A model generated the notes under the pieces. That model was not told the origin of the DNA. It did not search any database and saw only the letters and a program-made list of their open reading frames with translations. Below, piece by piece: positions 59,421 through 64,000 of a stretch of 64,000 nt of DNA. Positions within the stretch are counted from its first letter, which is position 1; every line of letters begins with the position of its first letter. The translations under genes were made by a program, and so were the position numbers. Origin of the DNA: Bimastos eiseni (taxonomy: Eukaryota > Annelida > Clitellata > Crassiclitellata > Lumbricidae); assembly GCA_959347315.1 (NCBI GenBank), contig OY365822.1, positions 12,455,101 through 12,519,100 on the forward strand, given 5' to 3'.

Positions 59421-62400
59421 AATGCTAATTAATAATAATAATTATAATACTATTATTATTTTTTTATCGATGTTATTATTATTATTATTAACTCTGGCAA
59501 ATTCTGAAATAAGTAAATTAATAATAGCAATAATAGATCAAAGCTCATCAATAACATCAGAGCGCAATTCAATAGTGACGTGTTGTTCATGGCAACCTGA
59601 TAGAGCTCCTCCGCCTCCTCCTCCAAATCCGCTTCCACTTCCGCCGCCACCTCCTCCACCTCCACCTGAGATGTAAGAACTAGACGATGATCCACCACCT
59701 GACCAGTATTCGACAAGCTGACGAAGTCCAGCCCTAACATCATCACATACAACAACGACAATTCACATTAGTAGTCATCATCATCCTCATCGACGTCACT
59801 GTGGTCGTTGTCATCATTATCATCGTCACTGTTACGGCTGCATCCGTCAACTCGTTCATTCAACCATTCTTCCGTTCACCCAACAATCTACTAGTTTCGT
59901 CCATTCATTCAGTTGTTAGTTCGTTCATTAATTAAATAATTCATTCATTCACCCATTCGTTCGTTCAGTTATTCACCAATTCCATCCATCGTTCGCTCAT
60001 TCGTTCCTTCCTCATCCATTCATTCATTCATTAGTCCATCCATCAACCCGCTCAAATATCCATCCATCCAACCAACCATCCAACCATCCATCCATCCATT
60101 CATCCATTCATCCACCTACCCATCCATCCATCCATCCATCCATCCATCCACCTACCCATCCATCCATCCATCCACCTACCCATCCATCCATCCACCTACC
60201 CAACCATCCATCCATCCATCCACCCACCTACCCATCCATCCATCCGTCCATCCATTCACCTACCCATCCATTCATCCATCCAGCCATCCATCCACCTACC
60301 CGTCCATCCATCCGTCCATCCATTCACCTACCCGTCCATCCATCCATCCATCCATCCACCTACCCATCCATCCATCCATCCATCCACCTACCCATCCATC
60401 CATCCACCTACCCAACCATCCATCCATCCATCCACCCACCTACCCATCCATCCATCCGTCCATCCATTCACCTACCCATCCATTCATCCATCCAGCCATC
60501 CATCCACCTACCCATCCATCCATCCACCTACCCAACCATCCATCCATCCATCCACCCACCTACCCATCCATCCATCCGTCCATCCATTCACCTACCCATC
60601 CATTCATCCATCCATCCATCCACCCACCTACCCATCCATCCATCCGTCCATCCATTCACCTACCCATCCATTCATCCATCCATCCGTCCATCCATTCACC
60701 TACCCATCCATTCATCCATCCAGCCATCCATCCACCTACCCATCCATCCATCCGTCCATCCATTCACCTACCCATCCATTCATCCATCCATCCATCCACC
60801 CACCTACCCATCCATCCATCCGTCCATCCATTCACCTACCCATCCATTCATCCATCCAGCCATCCATCCACCTACCCATCCATCCATCCGTCCATCCATT
60901 CACCTACCCATCCATTCATCCATCCATCCATCCACCCACCTACCCATCCATCCATCCGTCCATCCATTCACCTACCCATCCATTCATCCATCCAGCCATC
61001 CATCCACCTACCCGTCCATCCATCCATCCATCCATCCATCCATCCATCCATCCATCCATCCATCCATCCATCCATCCATTCATTCTGCTCACCTCGATTC
61101 TTCTCCCTCGAGTAGTTTCCTGTAGGCTGCTATCTCCAGCTCGAGACCCATCTTTGTGTCGGAGATTTTCTGTAGCTCCAGAAGAATGAGTTCCATCTCT
61201 GCTCTCAGCTTAGCAACGTCGCTCTTCAGTGAGTTGTTCTCCGCCTCCAACTCTCTCTCCCGCTCTTCCTTCTCCCGCCGCAGACGCTCCAACTCCGCGC
61301 CTCTGTACGCGTTCTACACGGAACAGGAACCAGTTACGTCATCATGGCATCGAGGCATGACGTATTTTAAATACCTTACAAGAAACCCTAACACGGCATT
61401 TTAGAGATAAGTCTCCAGATGGTTTATAATGCTTCTGGAGCATTGTATCTAATATCATTTTATATATTTTATAATCACATTGAATGTGTTGAAATGAAAA
61501 TGAAATGTTACGAATGCAAGTGGATGTTATTCAAATTATATATATTTTTCATCATAAATTTTAATATCTGGAAAGGATTGAGAACAGTACTCATATACAT
61601 GTACTTAGATAGAGGACATGGGTAATGAGCTAGCTAACAGACCTCTGAGGGACTTACATCAGGCGCCATACAAATTTGTACCAGCAACTACCAAACAGCG
61701 TGTAGTCTAACCTGAGCATCCAAGTCAGCGATTCTAGCGCGTAGATCGGTGAGCTGGTCCCTCAGTCTCTTCGTCTCCTCTTTTGAGTGGATCGACTCCA
61801 TGTTCTGTCTGGTCGCTCCGGTTCGGAACTCCTGAAGCTGTTGGACGTGAGAACACAAAAGTACCAACCTATAATATCTCTCTCTGACATTATACTAATA
61901 CTGTAAGAAATATCAATGCAAGAGAAGAGAAGCATTTCCAAAAAGTAGGCTCAGCAGCAGAACAACTTTTGCCTATTAAGTTGTATCGCCAACTCAATCT
62001 TTTACATTACAAGTGTTTATATCAGTGTTTTCGATTATAAAATGATATCTGTTATAGTCAGTAGTTGACGTATTTCAGGCAGCAGTACATTTTGAAGATA
62101 AAAGTTTTTTCGGGAAGTAACACATTTACCGTGAAATGTAAGCATAGTCAAGAGGTAGTAATAGACTCATTTGAGGCACCTATGTTATCTTGAAGGAGAC
62201 AGCTTTCTGAGGATGGAGCATCCTTACATTGATACGAGTTACTTAATTTAAGGTAAATAATTATGCTAATTATTGAGGTAAGTACATGCATGTTATTAAA
62301 ATTGATGCAAGAATGTTACTTCCTTTGAGGTAAGTATGTCGCTTATATTGACGCGAGCATGTTACGATTTTATCCTCAGTTAGTAGTAGACGTTTTCAGG

Positions 62401-63681
62401 TAAGCCTTACTATAGTTTTTGAATATGAAGCATACTCAAATTGTTGAGGTAGACATGTTACTTACTTTGAAGCGGGTATGTTTCGTCAACCAAAAAGACG
62501 TGTACCTCAAGTGTTATACCACCATTTAGTCTTATAGTAGCGTAATGTTATGCTACCTTTGAGTTTAAGAGTAGCGTAGTAGTACCTTGAGGTTGTACGA
62601 CGACTCGATTTCGTTCCTCATGATATCCAGTTTGTCGTCATACATGTCCTGAATCTCCCTCAGCGCCTGACCCATCTCGTTCTTCCAGAAGTCCCGGTTC
62701 TCAGACGTTGTGTCCCTGTAAGCAAGTGCCGCCAACTCCTTCAGCTCCTGCAAGAGCGACGAAAATCAACAAAGATTCTCATAATATGACCTCCGAACCA
62801 GTAATTATGTAAGTATATTCTTTATCATATTAACCAATTTCTAAGCACAATTTGTCGAATGCCTATTTATCTCTATTAATCACTGTTAAGCGTGTAAGTC
62901 TTACAATAGCATCCTGACTATAAATGTTTTGTCCATCAGGCTATCGGATAAGGGGAATAAGGCTGTCATGGGCATCCAAGTTTATAGTGCATTACTGTTA
63001 TGTTTTTCCTTTTCTTTATGGGTAAATCGTTTTACCCTCTACTTACGTCGATAGGTAGCTTGCATTTTAAAATTATGGCTTTATACCTCTGGCAAAAGCA
63101 AAGATTTTGGTATGGCTCCTTTTAGAAAAATACAATGAGTAGGTTAAGGAAATCATAAAAAGCACACTGTAGGTCAATGCTTGACATTGCTATAGTATTT
63201 CATGTCAGTAGGCGTAAACTTACTTATCGAAACGTATCATAATTGGTATTGCAATGCTCAGTAGGAATAGCATAATTCCCCAGTTTCATCATCTGGTTAT
63301 GCAAAGTAGTAAATACCTTGGAGTTGAATCCTGACTGAAAGAGGAAGAGCTTTTTATGAGCTCTGTACGTTTTCCTGCTTCATTCCTTCATTCCTTCATT
63401 CTTTCATTCTGAGCATTTACATAGCGCTCCTTCAAGAGCCTACTCGGTAGCGCTCTCAGTCCGGCGGCCACGACTAAAGAAAAACGGCTTGAAGGACCTG
63501 TAAAAACTTGACGGTTGAGCCACAAGCAATTTTTATATTTATATAAAGTAGCATAACCTTAGATTTGGTTCAAAGAGGTTCGAACCTGTTCGTGAACTGT
63601 CTTGAGGAACTCCAGTTCCTCTTCGAGGGTCTGTCTACGGTTCTCAGCATCAATATGCAGCAACGTTTCGTTGTCCAGGTC
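56301..63681 (-). CDS. cytoplasmic-type intermediate filament protein with lamin tail domain (3' nine exons)
   Basis: Cytoskeletal coiled-coil protein that assembles into 10-nm filaments. Exons in transcript order: 63681-63586, 62747-62586, 61837-61712, 61313-61093, 59733-59597, 58910-58780, 58215-58108, 57507-57391, 56342-56301. All junctions are GT-AG with consistent phase; 379 residues are visible. Rod: coil 1B ([18 protein letters not shown]), coil 2 and the rod-end signature [13 protein letters not shown]. Tail: [10 protein letters not shown], a Gly/Ser-rich linker, then a lamin tail domain ([57 protein letters not shown]) and the end [13 protein letters not shown]. The exon lengths 96, 162, 126 and 221 are those of vertebrate type III filament genes, not the 126/171/126/221 of lamin genes. 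There is no C-terminal CaaX box and no obvious nuclear localisation signal in the tail, so a cytoplasmic protein is likelier than a lamin. The head, coil 1A and start lie beyond the window. Confidence 0.94.
56860..56965 (+). mobile_element. LINE/SINE 3' tail
   Basis: GTAAGCGCCTCTGATATCGA, then TTGGCGCTATATAAGTATTC and a TTACAATTATA tail, the same layout as at 18313-18385 and 31938-32005. It lies in the last IF intron, antisense to the gene. Confidence 0.55.
57650..57842 (-). mobile_element. tRNA-derived SINE, family A, copy 2
   Basis: Same structure and orientation as 27884-28079. The minus strand has TGGCCGATTGGTTAGAG and GGGTTCGACCC, with the 3' end at CTTCTGAGCATAAAATTTGG. It is in an IF intron. 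Confidence 0.85.
58290..58400. repeat. (GA)n purine-rich tract
   Basis: GACAGACAG leads into AGAGAG and GAGGAG sequence on the plus strand, starting about 70 bp upstream (transcript sense) of the IF acceptor at 58216, so the IF pre-mRNA has a long pyrimidine tract there. Confidence 0.85.
58500..58745. repeat. ~45-bp minisatellite with TATCGAAATACTTCTAATA
   Basis: Six imperfect units containing GGTATCGAAATACTTCTAAT, more regular toward the right, ending about 35 bp from the IF exon at 58780. Confidence 0.85.
59000..59430. repeat. GAT-rich trinucleotide array
   Basis: GATGATGAA/GATGATGAC units, with ATT/AAT and GAC blocks, and a pure (GAT)n core at 59346-59420. Asp and Met homopolymer frames are artefacts. 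IF intron. Confidence 0.92.
59760..61082. repeat. CATC/CATT satellite with higher-order units
   Basis: About 1.3 kb of CATC/CATT-type repeat filling an IF intron. From about 60060 on, blocks such as CCACCCACCTACCCATCCAT and CCGTCCATCCATTCACCTAC recur at roughly 70-120 bp spacing, indicating local duplication of larger units. It ends 10 bp from the IF splice donor at 61092. Confidence 0.95.
63385..63490. repeat. dispersed repeat shared with 30177-30330
   Basis: CATTCATTCTGAGCATTTACATAGCGCTCC-type sequence (read in two parts) with TAGCGCTCTCAGTCC, preceded by a CATTC run. It is in the first visible IF intron. Confidence 0.6.
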
Positions 63682-63821
63682 CTATACAACAGAAACAACA
63701 GCGTCATAGAGGTTCGTAATTAATATTCAAGAGAGAAATGAGAACAGGCTATAATAATAATAATCTATAGGAGACAGCTATGCTTCTTTCAGAGTATTCC
63801 GCCTATAATAACAAGTTAACA

Positions 63822-64000
63822 GTGGCCGATCGGTTAGAGCGGTCAGCCCGTAACACTCAGTGTGTGCTGAGTGAGCGGGTTCGACCCTCGTCTGAGGAGT
63901 CACTGTGTAGGGACCTTGAGCAAGTCCTTCGCGCACAATTGCTCTGCATTACAACTACAAATGCGCCGTCGAGGCGTTGGCACTTCTGAGCAAAAGATGC
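63822..64000 (+). mobile_element. tRNA-derived SINE, family A, copy 3
   Basis: Plus-strand TGGCCGATCGGTTAGAGC, then GGGTTCGACCC, then GACCTTGAGCAAGTCCTTCG and the 3' end CTTCTGAGCAAAAGATGC at the window edge. It lies upstream of the first visible IF exon, opposite to the gene. Confidence 0.85.

Noticed and set aside
59750..61085. CRISPR-like regularly spaced repeats
   Set aside because: The region is a degenerate CATC satellite in a eukaryotic intron; repeats and intervening sequence are the same tetranucleotide.
61156..61404. Ser-rich plus-strand frame
   Set aside because: Antisense of the 221-nt intermediate filament rod exon.
57391..63681. Calling the intermediate filament gene a nuclear lamin
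   Set aside because: Rod exon sizes 96 and 162 differ from lamin 126 and 171, and the protein ends in YSS without a CaaX box.

Overview
This is animal nuclear DNA: four intron-rich, protein-coding genes sit in AT-rich sequence packed with simple repeats and short mobile elements. The introns have normal GT-AG junctions and conserved phases. No bacterial operon, phage or plasmid features are present. The gene content (NPDC1, carnitine acetyltransferase, V-ATPase subunit G, and a cytoplasmic intermediate filament protein with a lamin tail domain) fits a non-vertebrate metazoan. CR1-like LINE relics, tRNA-derived SINEs, hAT-type MITEs and about 20 copies of the palindrome TAGGCCTA suggest a marine invertebrate, possibly an echinoderm or other ambulacrarian; the species assignment is only an inference.

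Layout. 1-11 kb: no recognisable gene, one decayed CR1-like LINE (1030-2128, minus) and many micro/minisatellites. 11.2-19.4 kb, plus strand: the 3' six coding exons of an NPDC1 homologue; the 5' exon(s) with signal peptide and Cys-rich region were not found. 19.8-28.3 kb: repeats, including a 411-bp hAT-like element with an 8-bp target duplication and a 4.3-kb-spaced inverted repeat pair. 28.68-41.68 kb, minus strand: a complete 14-exon carnitine O-acetyltransferase (647 aa). 42-47 kb: a second LINE relic and another hAT-like MITE with a perfect 8-bp target duplication. 47.9-51.0 kb, plus strand: a complete 3-exon V-ATPase subunit G (116 aa); its second intron holds a SINE split by a 647-bp TIR element. 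53.9-54.2 kb: a ~295-bp imperfect palindrome. 56.3-63.7 kb, minus strand: the 3' nine coding exons of an intermediate filament gene.

The four genes are functionally unrelated (neuronal/vesicle membrane protein, acyl-carnitine metabolism, vesicular proton pump, cytoskeleton), and nothing suggests co-regulation. All four were reconstructed exon by exon: splice phases agree across every junction used, so the exon models are firm even though no transcript data are available. Most long open frames elsewhere are translations of microsatellites and are not reported as genes.
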